Positions 37,156 through 46,545 of a DNA stretch of 64,000 bases are shown here, one piece after another. Every line of letters begins with the position of its first letter. Position 1 is the stretch's first letter. Source of the stretch: Acidobacteriota bacterium (GTDB lineage: Bacteria; Acidobacteriota; Thermoanaerobaculia; Multivoradales; Multivoraceae); the NCBI GenBank assembly GCA_029263415.1, contig JAJCXN010000051.1:310001-374000 (forward strand), read 5' to 3'. A program made the position numbers and the translations under genes. The notes under the pieces were generated by a model. It was not told the origin of the DNA. It worked only from the letters and a program-made list of their open reading frames with translations, and made no database searches.

Positions 37156-38390
37156 GAGGCAGCTCCTTTGCGTAGCGCTTCGACGCCCGGGAGGGGCTTG
37201 GCCGCCAGCAGTTCGAGCGACGCGCCACCGCCCGTTGAAATGTGGTTGATCGAACTGGCGCCGCCAGCGGCATTGACCGCGGCCACCGTTTCGCCACCGC
37301 CCACGGCGGTAAATCCTTCGCAAGCGGAGAGCGCTTCAGCGATCGCAACCGAGCCGGCGTCGAATGGCGGCACTTCGAATACTCCGAGCGGGCCATTCCA
37401 AAACACCGTCGCGGAACTTGCAATGGCTTGCGCGATCGCCTGCTGGCTCAGAGGACCGATATCGACGGCCATTTCGCCCGAGGCAAGCGACGCTTGACTC
37501 AAGGTGCGCACCGTAGGCGGCGAAGCCTGCTCTTCGCTCAGACTCTCGGTCACCACCAGGTCGGCCGGCAAGATCAGCTCGACCGAGCGCTCCTTGCAGC
37601 GGTTGATGATGTTGCGGGCCGTGTCCAGCAGGTCGACCTCCACCAGCGAGGCCGCCATCGCGTGTCCTGATGCGGCGAGCAGCGTGTTGGCCATGCCGCC
37701 ACCGACGGCGAGTCGGTCGGCGGTTTCAACCAAACTCTGCATGGTCTCCAGTTTGCCGCTGATTTTTGCCCCACCGAGGATCGCTAAGAACGGCCTCTTG
37801 GGAGACGCGAGGAGGCCGCCCAGAATGCCGACTTCGCGCTCGAGTAGAGCGCCGGCCGCCTTGTGCTTTGATGCTGCGGCCAGGCCAACCGTGCTCGCGT
37901 GGGCGCGGTGCGCAGTGCCAAACGCGTCGTTGACGTAGCAATCGGCAAGCTTGCTCAACTCAGCAACGAACTCGGGATCGTTCGCCTTCTCACCCGCATG
38001 AAAACGTAAGTTCTCGAGTAGCAGAACACCAGAACCACGCTGCTTGTTGGTGAGGGCTCGAACCGCACCAAGCGCCTGCTCGCCGATGGCGTTCCTGCAG
38101 AACGCGACCGGCGCCCCCAAGCGGTGCTCAAGTTCTTTGGCCACAGGCAGCAATGACAACGCCGGATCGAAGTGGCCCTTGGGTCGGCCACGGTGCGAAC
38201 CAAGTACCGGGAAAGCACCCCGTTCGAGCAAGGTTCGAATGGTTGGCAAGGCGCCCACTATGCGGGTGGCGTCGAGCACTTTTTGGTCTTTGATCGGCAC
38301 GTTGAAGTCAACCCGTACAAACACGGCGCGTCCCTCGACCGCCTCAGCAGGCAGATCGTCGAGCGTCAGAATCGGTTGCGTCTCGGCCAT
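37152..38390 (-). CDS. pgk: Phosphoglycerate kinase
   Basis: 412 aa from ATG at 38390; a longer frame upstream lacks domain similarity. Substrate-binding motifs RVDFNVPI, GSHRGRPKG and YVNDAFGTAHRAHAS lie in the N-domain, AILGGAKISGKLE in the hinge region and FWNGPLGVFE plus AVGGGETVAAV in the nucleotide domain. The usual GGGDT/S loop reads GGGET, a conservative Asp-to-Glu change. Coupled to tpiA downstream; divergent from tsaD with 159 bp between the starts. gapA is not in the window. Confidence 0.96.
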   Translation of the reverse strand: MAETQPILTLDDLPAEAVEGRAVFVRVDFNVPIKDQKVLDATRIVGALPTIRTLLERGAFPVLGSHRGRPKGHFDPALSLLPVAKELEHRLGAPVAFCRNAIGEQALGAVRALTNKQRGSGVLLLENLRFHAGEKANDPEFVAELSKLADCYVNDAFGTAHRAHASTVGLAAASKHKAAGALLEREVGILGGLLASPKRPFLAILGGAKISGKLETMQSLVETADRLAVGGGMANTLLAASGHAMAASLVEVDLLDTARNIINRCKERSVELILPADLVVTESLSEEQASPPTVRTLSQASLASGEMAVDIGPLSQQAIAQAIASSATVFWNGPLGVFEVPPFDAGSVAIAEALSACEGFTAVGGGETVAAVNAAGGASSINHISTGGGASLELLAAKPLPGVEALRKGAAS

Positions 38391-38549
38391 CGGTGTTTCT
38401 CGAAGGGGGAAGTGAACGGGGTGGATGCCTGCGGCAGGTTGCGCGTGTGGCAGGTTGCGCCTTAGGTTCGGTAGGTCGATCCTAGTTGGCGTATCGTTCG
38501 AAGTCTCGTCGCGCTGCTCACTCATCTGCAAAAACGCCGCACAAACTAC

Positions 38550-39938
38550 ATGACCACTGCCCGGCCCACCCTTCCCTCCGACGAACTTTCGCTCGAAGCC
38601 TCTTCTTCGAATGCGCTGTCTAGGCCGCTGGTGCTCGGCATCGAGAGTTCGTGCGACGACACCGCCTGCGCGGTTCTAGACGGTGAAGGCCGCGTGCTCT
38701 CCTCGGTGGTCTCCTCTCAACTCGCTGCTCATCTCGAGTATGGCGGCGTGGTCCCTGAGATCGCGTCGCGCGAACACTTGCGCAATTGGCCGGCGGTTAG
38801 GGCGCAAGCGCTGTCGCTCGCAGGAGTTGCTCTCGCCGAGATCGACGTCGTGGCAGCCACCCGGGGGCCGGGGTTGGTGGGTTCGTTGCTGGTCGGGCTC
38901 AGCGTTGGCAAGGCGATCGCTTATGGGCTGGGCAAACCGTTCTTTGGTGTGCACCACCTTGAGGGACACCTCTATTCGCCGTTCTTGGTTCCAGCGCCCA
39001 GCACGAGTCCTTCCGCTGCCCCAGCAAGCGCCAGCGCGCGCGCCGCACTGCCTGATCCCGCACACGCGGTCCCTGAGCGCTTCATCGGGCTGGTGGTCTC
39101 GGGCGGCCACACCGCGCTCTACTCGGTGCTCTCCCCTAAGGCCGGCGCCAGTGCCGTCGACACCCTCTGCGAAACGCGCGATGACGCCATGGGCGAGTGC
39201 TTCGACAAGGTAGGCAAGCGACTCGGGCTGCCCTTTCCGGGCGGGCCTGTAGTCGACCGCTTGGCTGAGCTGGGCGAGCACAAACGGGGCCACGCACCGT
39301 TGCCGGCAAGACCAAAAGCGCCCGAACCGCGCACCCTGTTCTTTCGCACTTCGCGCTGCGGCGACACCCTCGACTTCTCCTACTCGGGCCTCAAGACCCA
39401 GGCAATTGTCGAGGTCGAACGTCTTGAACGGGAAGGGTTCGTCGTGGATCCTGGAGAGCTGATGCGGTTGTCCGGGCTTGAACCGTCCGCACTGGCCCAA
39501 AGCGATGCGCGAGCCTCAAGTCAGTTCGCTGCGATCCAGCTACTCGCCGCCTTTCGCGACGCCGCGGTGCGCCAAGTGATCGACCGGCTCGATCGCTACC
39601 GTCGTTCGGTCGCCTGTTCGAGACCGGCCGATCCAGGCCCCACCGGTCCAAGCCCCACCGATCCAAGCCGGCCCAAAGCAAGGCTGGCCCATGCACCACG
39701 CACCCCACAGCCGATCCGGGAGCTAGGGGTCTCGGGTGGCGTCGCCGCGAATCGCGCGCTTAGGCGAGCGCTTGTGCAATGGGGCGAGCGCGAGCGAATC
39801 CAGGTTCACTTGGTGGCGCTCGCCTTCTGCGGTGATAACGCCGCGATGATCGCTCACGCCGCGCTCAGGCGGCATCACCAGGGCGAAACCGGTGACCCGC
39901 TTGCAACCGACGCGAAGAGCCGCCTTCGCGTCGGTTAG
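38550..39938 (+). CDS. tsaD: tRNA N6-adenosine threonylcarbamoyltransferase
   Basis: TsaD (Kae1/YgjD) transfers the threonylcarbamoyl group to A37 of ANN-decoding tRNAs. Motifs: VLGIESSCDDTACAVLD, GGVVPEIASREHL, ATRGPGLVGSLLVGLSVGKA, the metal-binding VHHLEGHLYS, VVSGGHTALYSV, and near the end VSGGVAANRALR and FCGDNAAMIAHAA. At 462 aa it is some 110 residues longer than usual, because of two low-complexity Pro/Ala/Ser-rich insertions: after the HLEGHLYS motif (about 145-170) and before the VSGG motif (about 350-385, with PTGPSPTDPSRP). The active-site motifs are intact. Confidence 0.95.
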   Translation: MTTARPTLPSDELSLEASSSNALSRPLVLGIESSCDDTACAVLDGEGRVLSSVVSSQLAAHLEYGGVVPEIASREHLRNWPAVRAQALSLAGVALAEIDVVAATRGPGLVGSLLVGLSVGKAIAYGLGKPFFGVHHLEGHLYSPFLVPAPSTSPSAAPASASARAALPDPAHAVPERFIGLVVSGGHTALYSVLSPKAGASAVDTLCETRDDAMGECFDKVGKRLGLPFPGGPVVDRLAELGEHKRGHAPLPARPKAPEPRTLFFRTSRCGDTLDFSYSGLKTQAIVEVERLEREGFVVDPGELMRLSGLEPSALAQSDARASSQFAAIQLLAAFRDAAVRQVIDRLDRYRRSVACSRPADPGPTGPSPTDPSRPKARLAHAPRTPQPIRELGVSGGVAANRALRRALVQWGERERIQVHLVALAFCGDNAAMIAHAALRRHHQGETGDPLATDAKSRLRVG

Positions 39939-39954
39939 TTCAAGGCCCGACCGC

Positions 39955-41241
39955 TTAAGCGGCGCGCCAGCCGACGATGACGAAGGTCTGGGTTCGAGGA
40001 TCCTTCTGCAGCACAATGCGGCCCCGGCGTTCGGCCTCGCGCAGGAGCGCCTCAAAGTTCTCGTATCCGTTCTCGGTTTCGTTGAACAGCGGGTCAAGCG
40101 ACGACATCTCTTGGCGCGCCTTGGTGGCCCACACCAACTGGCTCTCGCCCTGCATCAACTTGCCGATGGCTGAGGTCAAGAGCGTGAGCGGGTCAGACGT
40201 CGACTTGCGAGCCGGCGCTCGCGCCGGTTTTGCCTGCGGCGGAGCATCGGCTGATACAGGTTCGGAGTCAGTCGCGCTGTCGCCACCCTTTGAATCGCGA
40301 TCGGCACCGCGACCACGGCGACCGCTCCTGCGCCTGCGCCGGCCGGTGGGCGATTCGTTGTCACCAGCCTCTGCGTCCGGAGCGCCAGCCTCGCCGTCGC
40401 CATTGTCCTCGGCCCGGTCAGGGCCGGCATCAGCCTTGTTGGCATCGTCTCGGCTCCTTGCCTTCTCGCCGATTGACAGGGTCTCGGTGAGCGAGAAGTA
40501 GGTGACTTCTGCGCCATGATGGCGGAGCCGCTCAGCGAGTACCGCGTTCTCTTGGGGGCCTGCTGAGGCTGCCTCGCCCTCTGAGGCTGGGTCGGCCACT
40601 GTGCCGTCGAACAAATAGATCTTTGCGCCGCGGTGAGCGAGTGCCAGCTCCATGGCGTCGAGCGCCAGCCGCAAGCGCGCTGCTTCAGCGCCGGCACCGT
40701 TCACCTGCTCGACATCGAAGCCCGCGCCCTTAAGAGCGCTCCGCACCTTCTGCTTGCGGGTGGCACACGCCACCGCGCGGCGCGCTACACCTTCTCCGAC
40801 ATTGGCGAAGATGTCGGCCGCATCCTCGGGCTTGCGTCCGCTGGCCTTGAGGCTCGAGTGCAACGCCTCGACGTCCACTAAGAGCGCGATCGTCGTGTTG
40901 GTGCCGCGCCGCCCGCGACCGCCGCGTCGTCTGCCGCCGCGCCTCGAGGAACCGCCCTCGTTCGACCGCTGAGAACCGCCGCGACTTCCTCGGCCACGAC
41001 CGCCGCCGCGTGCGCTGTTGTCGCGCGGGGCGCTCTCGCTTCGCGCGGGCGAAGCGTTCTCGGCGCGGCGCGGCTTGTCGCCGTCTGCTGCGCCTCGTCG
41101 GCCGCCTCTGCGGCGTCCACCGCGCCCGCGGCTGTTGCCGTCGCTAGAGCCTGAGTCTTGGTCGGGTTGAGTGCGGCGGTCGGCTTCACGGGATGCTGTC
41201 GAAGAGGATTCTGAACTGGGACGTTTCCACCAGGGATTCAT
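39955..41241 (-). CDS. RGG-rich protein with NYN-like nuclease domain and C-terminal OST-HTH/LOTUS domain
   Basis: 428 aa in three parts. Residues 1-115 are an Arg/Gly-rich, Ser-rich low-complexity region with many RGG and GRR repeats, typical of RNA binding. Residues about 117-245 resemble a NYN (LabA/DUF88) PIN-like domain: NTTIALLVDVEALHSSLKAS with the first acidic residue, GFDVEQVNGAGAEAARLRLA and DAMELA then RGAKIYLFDG in the order expected. After a charged linker with another RRRRSGRRGRG patch, residues about 350-428 form an OST-HTH domain (LTLLTSAIGKLMQGES, LDPLFNETENGYENFEALLR, TQTFVIVGW). NYN-LOTUS proteins are thought to act on RNA; the target is unknown. Convergent with tsaD. Confidence 0.75.
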   Translation of the reverse strand: MNPWWKRPSSESSSTASREADRRTQPDQDSGSSDGNSRGRGGRRRGGRRGAADGDKPRRAENASPARSESAPRDNSARGGGRGRGSRGGSQRSNEGGSSRRGGRRRGGRGRRGTNTTIALLVDVEALHSSLKASGRKPEDAADIFANVGEGVARRAVACATRKQKVRSALKGAGFDVEQVNGAGAEAARLRLALDAMELALAHRGAKIYLFDGTVADPASEGEAASAGPQENAVLAERLRHHGAEVTYFSLTETLSIGEKARSRDDANKADAGPDRAEDNGDGEAGAPDAEAGDNESPTGRRRRRSGRRGRGADRDSKGGDSATDSEPVSADAPPQAKPARAPARKSTSDPLTLLTSAIGKLMQGESQLVWATKARQEMSSLDPLFNETENGYENFEALLREAERRGRIVLQKDPRTQTFVIVGWRAA

Positions 41242-41948
41242 GAGGCGATACTCCTAAGAATCGAGACCGGTTGCGGCGCAACGGAATCGCGCGACGTGTT
41301 TCGCGCAAGTCAGCGTTGGCTCAGAAATGAGGTCAGAGTGGCCGCGGCCCTCGTCCGCCGTTGCGCCGCAAAAAGGCGATGTGATGGCGAAGAGCGCGCT
41401 GTTGAGGCCTCTGCCGACGTGTGCCGGACAACCGTTGCGTCTCGAGAGGTTTGTGTGTTCGACGTGGTGCGTTTGGGGGCTCAGTTGCCGCGGAAGCTCT
41501 CTCTCCTGTTCCCTAGAGGCCTGTTCCCTAGAGGCCTGCGCCCTAAGAGACCTGTGGCCTAAAGACGCGGGAGAAGTGATGAGCCGCGCGAGCGGTTGGC
41601 AGTGGCGACACCGGTGGTATCGGGGCCGAGCCGTGCCGTTTGAGCCTGAAAAAGATCTCTCCTGTGTTCGGAACGGCTAGCACGCGTGGGTTTTTGAAAG
41701 TGAGGGTCGGCGGGTCATTGTTGGACACCGCCGTGCACGGGCCGTTGCGCCCTAAGATATAGCAAAAAGGGCACTTGTGCGGCCCCGGACTCCAAGTCGT
41801 TGACTGCTCAACCGGCAACCGAGTGGCCAGCTCAGCGCGGCGTGGGAAGCGCCCTGAGAGGAACGCGATTCTCCAGCCGCAGCTCGAGCCACAACTCGAG
41901 CCACAAGAGGTCTCGCTCGAGGGCGAATCGCTGCGCTATAGTCGCGCC
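41242..41948. other. Intergenic region with a 15-bp tandem repeat
   Basis: About 700 bp before the deoxynucleoside kinase with no gene I can support; open frames here lack recognisable domains. CTGTTCCCTAGAGGC occurs twice in tandem (41506-41535), followed by a related CCCTAAGAGACCTG. A second small direct repeat, CTCGAGCCACAA, lies near 41883-41908. Confidence 0.5.
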
Positions 41949-42593
41949 GTGGCACCCGACCCTTTTCCCTTCCGTTACCTCGCGGTCGACGGCCCAATAG
42001 GCGTCGGTAAGACGACCCTCGTCGACATGCTTAGCTCACGCTATGAAGGCGTGAAGATGCTTGAGGATGCTGAGAACCCTTTTCTGCAGGCGTTCTACGA
42101 CGATCGTCCTGGGGTGGCGTTCCAGACCGAGATGTACTTCCTGCTGACGCGTTACAAGCAGCAGCTGGACACGCAACAGCAAGACATCTTCCAGCGCCTG
42201 CTGTTGGCCGACTACACGTTCCCCAAGAACAGAATCTTCGCGTATCTAAATCTTGCGGACGACGAACTCGCGTTGTTCGACAAGCTGTTCCAGCTGCTCG
42301 AACCGCAAGTGCCCACGCCCGACCTCGTGCTCTACCTCACCGCCGATGTCGACACCTGCATGGCGCGCATCAAGAAGCGGCAGCGCTCCTACGAGAAGCA
42401 GATGGCGGACGAGTACATCGCGCAACTGATTGACGCGTACAACCACTACTTCTACCACTACAACGACACGCCGCTGCTGGTCATCGACACCCGCTACCTC
42501 GACTTTGCAAGCAAAGAAGAAGATTTCGAGGAGCTCATTCATCAACTCGAGCGACCGATCAAGGGCACCGAGTACTACGTACCCACTCGATAG
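41949..42593 (+). CDS. Deoxynucleoside kinase
   Basis: 214-aa P-loop kinase of the deoxynucleoside (deoxyadenosine/deoxyguanosine) kinase family used in nucleotide salvage. The P-loop is AVDGPIGVGKTTLVDML; the substrate region has ENPFLQAFYDD and FQTEMYFLLTRYKQ; the DR(S/Y)-like segment reads LLADYTFPKNRIFA; and the lid has MARIKKRQRSYEKQM. GTG 41949 sits just before the conserved domain. The longer frame upstream to 41775 has a repetitive LEPQLEPQ segment and is not favoured. Nucleoside preference is not clear. Confidence 0.92.
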   Translation: MAPDPFPFRYLAVDGPIGVGKTTLVDMLSSRYEGVKMLEDAENPFLQAFYDDRPGVAFQTEMYFLLTRYKQQLDTQQQDIFQRLLLADYTFPKNRIFAYLNLADDELALFDKLFQLLEPQVPTPDLVLYLTADVDTCMARIKKRQRSYEKQMADEYIAQLIDAYNHYFYHYNDTPLLVIDTRYLDFASKEEDFEELIHQLERPIKGTEYYVPTR

Positions 42594-42740
42594 GCCCCAG
42601 AGCGAGAGCGCTCGGGCATAACATGGCCAACCACAGCCCTAAAGACTAGCGCCTGACGGCTTGTCCAAGGGCAACCCCGCTCGAACCGCGTCTACCGGCG
42701 AAAGCACTCATCCTTGATCCAAGAACAGCGCGACCATCCA

Positions 42741-43550
42741 ATGACAGACCCAACAGCAAACCCAAGCCCCGGCGCAGAACGCCGGGTTGAACCCTTCGAA
42801 CTCGGCGGTGCAACGCTCTCTTCTCGGCTCATCCTCGGCACCGGCAAGTACCAGAGTGCAGCCACCATGAATCACGCGCTAGAAGCGTCTGGTTGCGAGA
42901 TGGTCACTGTCGCCTTGCGCAGAGTGGATCTTGAAGAGAAAGGCAACCTGCTCGAATCTGTGGACTGGTCGCACTACCGCATGCTGCCCAACACGGCCGG
43001 CTGCTACACCGCCGAAGAGGCGGTTCGCACCGCCCGCCTGGCGCGGGAACTCGGCGGTTGGAACTGGGTCAAGCTGGAAGTCATCGGTGACGAACAGACC
43101 CTCTTCCCAGACAACGAGCAACTCTTGCGAGCCACCGAGACGCTGGTTGCAGAAGGCTTCGTCGTGCTCCCCTATTGCATTGACGACCCCATCATCTGCC
43201 GAAAACTCGCCCAGGCTGGTGCTGCCGCAGTCATGCCATTGGGCGCCCCGATCGGCTCGGGCCTTGGCATTCGCAATCCGGCAAACCTGCGCATCATCAT
43301 CGAACAATCCACTATTCCGGTCATCGTTGATGCAGGCGTCGGCACCGCAAGCGATGCCGCCATCGCCATGGAGTTGGGAGCAGATGCGGTGTTGATGAAC
43401 ACCGCCATCGCCGGAGCCGGAGATCCCGTGGCCATGGCCCGCGCGATGCGCCTGGCCGTGGAGGCAGGCTGGTTGGCGCGCAACGCTGGTCGCATAGGTC
43501 GGAAGCTGTATGCCAACGCCTCGTCGCCGTTGGAAGGCTTGATCGGCTAA
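42741..43550 (+). CDS. thiG: Thiazole synthase ThiG
   Basis: Forms the thiazole phosphate moiety of thiamin from 1-deoxy-D-xylulose 5-phosphate, dehydroglycine/iminoglycine and ThiS thiocarboxylate. 269 aa: [36 protein letters not shown], the Schiff-base Lys111 in [17 protein letters not shown], and [20 protein letters not shown] then [13 protein letters not shown] 42741 was chosen; a TTG nine codons upstream is possible. No ThiS, ThiF, ThiH or ThiO is adjacent and no TPP-riboswitch core was seen upstream, so the rest of the pathway must lie elsewhere. Confidence 0.96.
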   Translation: MTDPTANPSPGAERRVEPFELGGATLSSRLILGTGKYQSAATMNHALEASGCEMVTVALRRVDLEEKGNLLESVDWSHYRMLPNTAGCYTAEEAVRTARLARELGGWNWVKLEVIGDEQTLFPDNEQLLRATETLVAEGFVVLPYCIDDPIICRKLAQAGAAAVMPLGAPIGSGLGIRNPANLRIIIEQSTIPVIVDAGVGTASDAAIAMELGADAVLMNTAIAGAGDPVAMARAMRLAVEAGWLARNAGRIGRKLYANASSPLEGLIG

Positions 43551-43675
43551 CGAGTCGAGAGGCTAACTCTCCAGACTGCTCGGCCTCAACGGCCTGGACC
43601 CCAACGGCGCCAGGGCCCCTCGACCGGGCGTGCGCTGGAGGAATGAAGGGCCGTCCAGAAGCGTAGAATCTAACC

Positions 43676-43861
43676 ATGAGCGACACAAACAAAAACGAGA
43701 GCCCGCCCGCCAGCTCAACGGACGGTTCCGGGTTGGCCCTCGGAATAGGCCTCGGCGTGGCCTTTGGTGTCGCCTTCGGCAACCTTGCGCTAGGGGTCGC
43801 TCTGGGCACGGCCTTCGGCATTATCTTCGACGCCAACCGCAAGAAATCGAACTCGGCGTAG
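43676..43861 (+). CDS. Small glycine-zipper-like membrane protein (hypothetical)
   Basis: 61-aa product: a polar Ser/Asn-rich N-terminus, then a Gly/Ala-rich hydrophobic stretch with regular GxxxG spacing (LALGIGLGVAFGVAFGN, LALGVALGTAFGIIFD), and a basic end DANRKKSNSA. It resembles small glycine-zipper membrane proteins of unknown function. The compact layout and good ATG suggest a real gene. It lies 125 bp after thiG. Confidence 0.6.
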   Translation: MSDTNKNESPPASSTDGSGLALGIGLGVAFGVAFGNLALGVALGTAFGIIFDANRKKSNSA

Positions 43862-43870
43862 AGCCGGGTC

Positions 43871-43909
43871 GCCGGTTCCGGCCGCCGGTTCCGGCCGCCG
43901 GTTCCGGCA
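43871..43909. repeat. Three tandem 13-bp palindromic units
   Basis: GCCGGTTCCGGCC repeated three times head to tail (last base A in the third copy). Each unit contains the imperfect palindrome GCCGG-TT-CCGGC, so the transcript could form alternative hairpins, possibly acting as a terminator for the small gene immediately upstream. No T-tract follows. Confidence 0.8.
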
Positions 43910-44054
43910 GAGAGCAGCCGGCAGAGTGCGCGCGGATTGTTGCTAGCGATCCCGTAGGAGTGACCGCCAGCCGCCGAGGGTTGTCCGCAGCTCGGTCTTA
44001 TCGACTACGATGTTGGAACACCTCCCAACAATTCGTAGTTCAAGGACTGTGCCC

Positions 44055-45512
44055 ATGACCACGTCAGAACCTGACCTCGCTGTGCAAGCCCCGCCGACCT
44101 GTCACGGCGGCCTCGAGAACCTCGACGAAGAGCACAACTACTGGATCGACGAGATTGAAGGCGCCTTGCCCGCCGATCTTGAAGGCACCTTCTTTCGCAA
44201 TGGCCCTGGCCGCCAACGCATCGGCGGCAAACCTTATGGCCACTGGTTCGATGGCGATGGCATGATCTCGTGCTTCACCTTCAAAGAGGGTCGCGCTCAC
44301 TTCAAGAATGCCTACGTCCGGACGCCAAAGTACATCGACGAAACCGAAGCACAAGAGGTGTGCTACCGCGGTTTTGGAACCCAGATCCCGGGCGGCTTGC
44401 GGGCCAACTTCTTGAAGCGGACAGCAAACCCGGCCAACACCAACACCATCTTCCACGGCGGCCACTTACTGGCCCTGAATGAGGGCGGCCAACCTTGGGA
44501 GGTGGATCCCGGAACGCTCGAAACCGTGGGCCCGTTCGACTATCACGGCGCCTTGAGCCGCACCCAAGTCTTCAGCGCTCACGGCAAGGTTCACCCCTCT
44601 ACCGGCGACTACTTCAACTTCGGCGCCGGCATCTCGGGCATGGGCCTGCGAGGGCCCAAGGCCTGCCTGTTCCTCTACCGGATCAGCCCCGAGGGCAAGA
44701 TGGTCAAGCAAAGCCACTTGCCGCTCGACGCCTTTCCGTTCTGCCATGATTTCGTCATCACCGAAAGATACGCTGTCTTCTTCATCAACTCGATCATCTT
44801 TGATGGCATGGGCAGCTTCCTGCTCGGCCGCCGCACCATCTCGGATGTGGTGCGCTTTGATGAGAACCGAGCCATGCGCATTGCCGTGATCGACCTAGAC
44901 ACGCTGGAAACAGTTCGTAACTTCGAGTGCCCGCCCGGCGCCATCATCCACTTCGGAAACGCTTTCGAGGAGGGCGACGAGGTAGTGCTAGACGGCATGT
45001 ACGCAAGCGATTTCGACGCCAACGCGGTATTGAAAGATGTCTTCAACCCCAACGGCCGCTTCTCGGGTGGCACCTACAACCGCTATCGCCTCAACCTGGC
45101 AACCGGCGCGATCAGTGTCGACACACTGTGCGGGCAAGAGTCGGAGTTCCCCACTTTCAACCCTGCCGTCACCGGCTCGAAACACAAGGTTTGTTACACC
45201 GCGTGCTCGGTTGATAACGGCGCCAATAGTTTCTTTAACGCCTTTCAAAGCGTGAGCTACGACGGCGACTCAACCCTGGTCACCCTGCCCCCGGGCACCT
45301 ACGGCTCAGAACCTTTGTTTGCTCCGGCGAAGAACCCTAAGTCCGAAGACGATGGCTACCTGCTCGAAGTGGTCTACGACGGCTACACGCACAAGAGCGA
45401 GCTACAGATCTATCGCGCTGACAACGTCAACGACCTGGCCTGCACGCTGCGTCTGCGGCACCACCTGCCGCATCAGTTCCACGGTCATTTCTCGACCGAG
45501 GTGTTCATGTAG
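44055..45512 (+). CDS. Carotenoid cleavage oxygenase family protein
   Basis: 485-aa non-haem iron dioxygenase of the carotenoid/lignostilbene oxygenase (RPE65) family. The four iron-binding histidines are seen in the expected order: His176 in SAHGKVHP, His231 in FCHDFVIT, His299 in AIIHFGNAFE and His476 in HQFHGHF near the C-terminus. The N-terminus has LEGTFFRNGPGRQRIGG and HWFDGDGMISCF, typical of the family. No signal peptide. ATG 44055 was used. Substrate (apocarotenoid, stilbene or other) is unknown and no carotenoid synthesis gene lies in the window. Confidence 0.93.
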   Translation: MTTSEPDLAVQAPPTCHGGLENLDEEHNYWIDEIEGALPADLEGTFFRNGPGRQRIGGKPYGHWFDGDGMISCFTFKEGRAHFKNAYVRTPKYIDETEAQEVCYRGFGTQIPGGLRANFLKRTANPANTNTIFHGGHLLALNEGGQPWEVDPGTLETVGPFDYHGALSRTQVFSAHGKVHPSTGDYFNFGAGISGMGLRGPKACLFLYRISPEGKMVKQSHLPLDAFPFCHDFVITERYAVFFINSIIFDGMGSFLLGRRTISDVVRFDENRAMRIAVIDLDTLETVRNFECPPGAIIHFGNAFEEGDEVVLDGMYASDFDANAVLKDVFNPNGRFSGGTYNRYRLNLATGAISVDTLCGQESEFPTFNPAVTGSKHKVCYTACSVDNGANSFFNAFQSVSYDGDSTLVTLPPGTYGSEPLFAPAKNPKSEDDGYLLEVVYDGYTHKSELQIYRADNVNDLACTLRLRHHLPHQFHGHFSTEVFM

Positions 45513-45694
45513 CGCGAGGTGCGCTCATAGGCCAAGGGCGGACTCGCGAGCGTTTCGGCTTGAGACAGAAATCTGGCCCAACCCTGCTGCTTGCGATCGG
45601 GGCGAGCCGGCGCTTTCTGTGACAGAACAGGAATGGCAAGAACCCTCGCGCTCCGGAGCGTCTCCGAAAAGGTTGGCCGTTGGTGGCAGGACAT

Positions 45695-46387
45695 ATGCGC
45701 AGAACAACAGTTGGAGTGCTCATAGCTGGCGCGGTGGTTGGGGGCGTTTGGGCAGCCCTGTCTGGTGACGCGAGGCTGTTGCCAGTGCAGACTCAGGACT
45801 CCTCTGGGTGGATCGCTCTTGAAGAACTGGGGCGCGAAGTGCCACGCCGTGTCGAAAGGCTAGTCCAGCTGAAACGAGAGCGCCGCGAAAAACACGGTCG
45901 CAGAGCAACCCCGCCGGTCTCGGGGCTGTATTTGGATATGGAGTCCTGTGACAGCACCCAGGTTCCTCAGGGCGGGTGGGACTTGATCCCTCCCGCTCCA
46001 AGGCAGTACGTGATCGCTAGGGTTGTGGCCGTTGAGTTCGGCCACTTCTATGACTCGCCTGCGGTTCGCATCGCGATCGGCTCTCAGAGTGGCACGCGGA
46101 TCTTGCCCGAGGCCGCAGTGATCCTCAACGGAGTAGCCATACGGCTTGAGGGGGTTGTTGAGTGCTCAGGGCCACGGCTTGAGAGACTTCCTACGGCAGG
46201 AGACATTGTGGCGGTGCCGATCTACGGTGATCTCGAGTTTGCCGTAGACAATCCGGCCTTCGCTTGGCACGTCTATACCAAGATAGACGGACGGGCGGTG
46301 CCGTTGAGCGAGGTCGGGCGAAGTGCGACAGAAGTGACTCGGCCTGGATGGAACAAGATCGTTGATGGCGCGCAGTTATATGAGTGA
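45695..46387 (+). CDS. Hypothetical protein with N-terminal membrane/signal segment
   Basis: 230 aa from ATG 45695, preceded by GGCAGG. The first ~25 residues (MRRTTVGVLIAGAVVGGVWA) form a signal peptide or anchor. The remainder is soluble: a basic helix around residues 50-70 (RRVERLVQLKRERREKHGRR) and a beta-rich part (QYVIARVVAVEFGHF, GDIVAVPIYGDLEFAVD). I recognise no family. Nothing in its neighbours suggests a function. Confidence 0.65.
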   Translation: MRRTTVGVLIAGAVVGGVWAALSGDARLLPVQTQDSSGWIALEELGREVPRRVERLVQLKRERREKHGRRATPPVSGLYLDMESCDSTQVPQGGWDLIPPAPRQYVIARVVAVEFGHFYDSPAVRIAIGSQSGTRILPEAAVILNGVAIRLEGVVECSGPRLERLPTAGDIVAVPIYGDLEFAVDNPAFAWHVYTKIDGRAVPLSEVGRSATEVTRPGWNKIVDGAQLYE

Positions 46388-46545
46388 GGGCCAACTGAGC
46401 GGAACCATTTCGTACAGTGTTCCTTGCAGCTGGTGGTCGGTAACCACGTGTGGCCGGGGCCCGAGACCGAAAGTTTCTTAAGGTTCCAACCGCTTCTGTC
46501 CGGTGCGGCTTGCGAATGTCGATCGCGCTGTGGACCAGCAGCGTT

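Noticed and set aside
42594-42740. Possible TPP riboswitch before thiG
   Set aside because: No CTGAGA or ACCTGATC-like conserved cores could be found in the short upstream gap.
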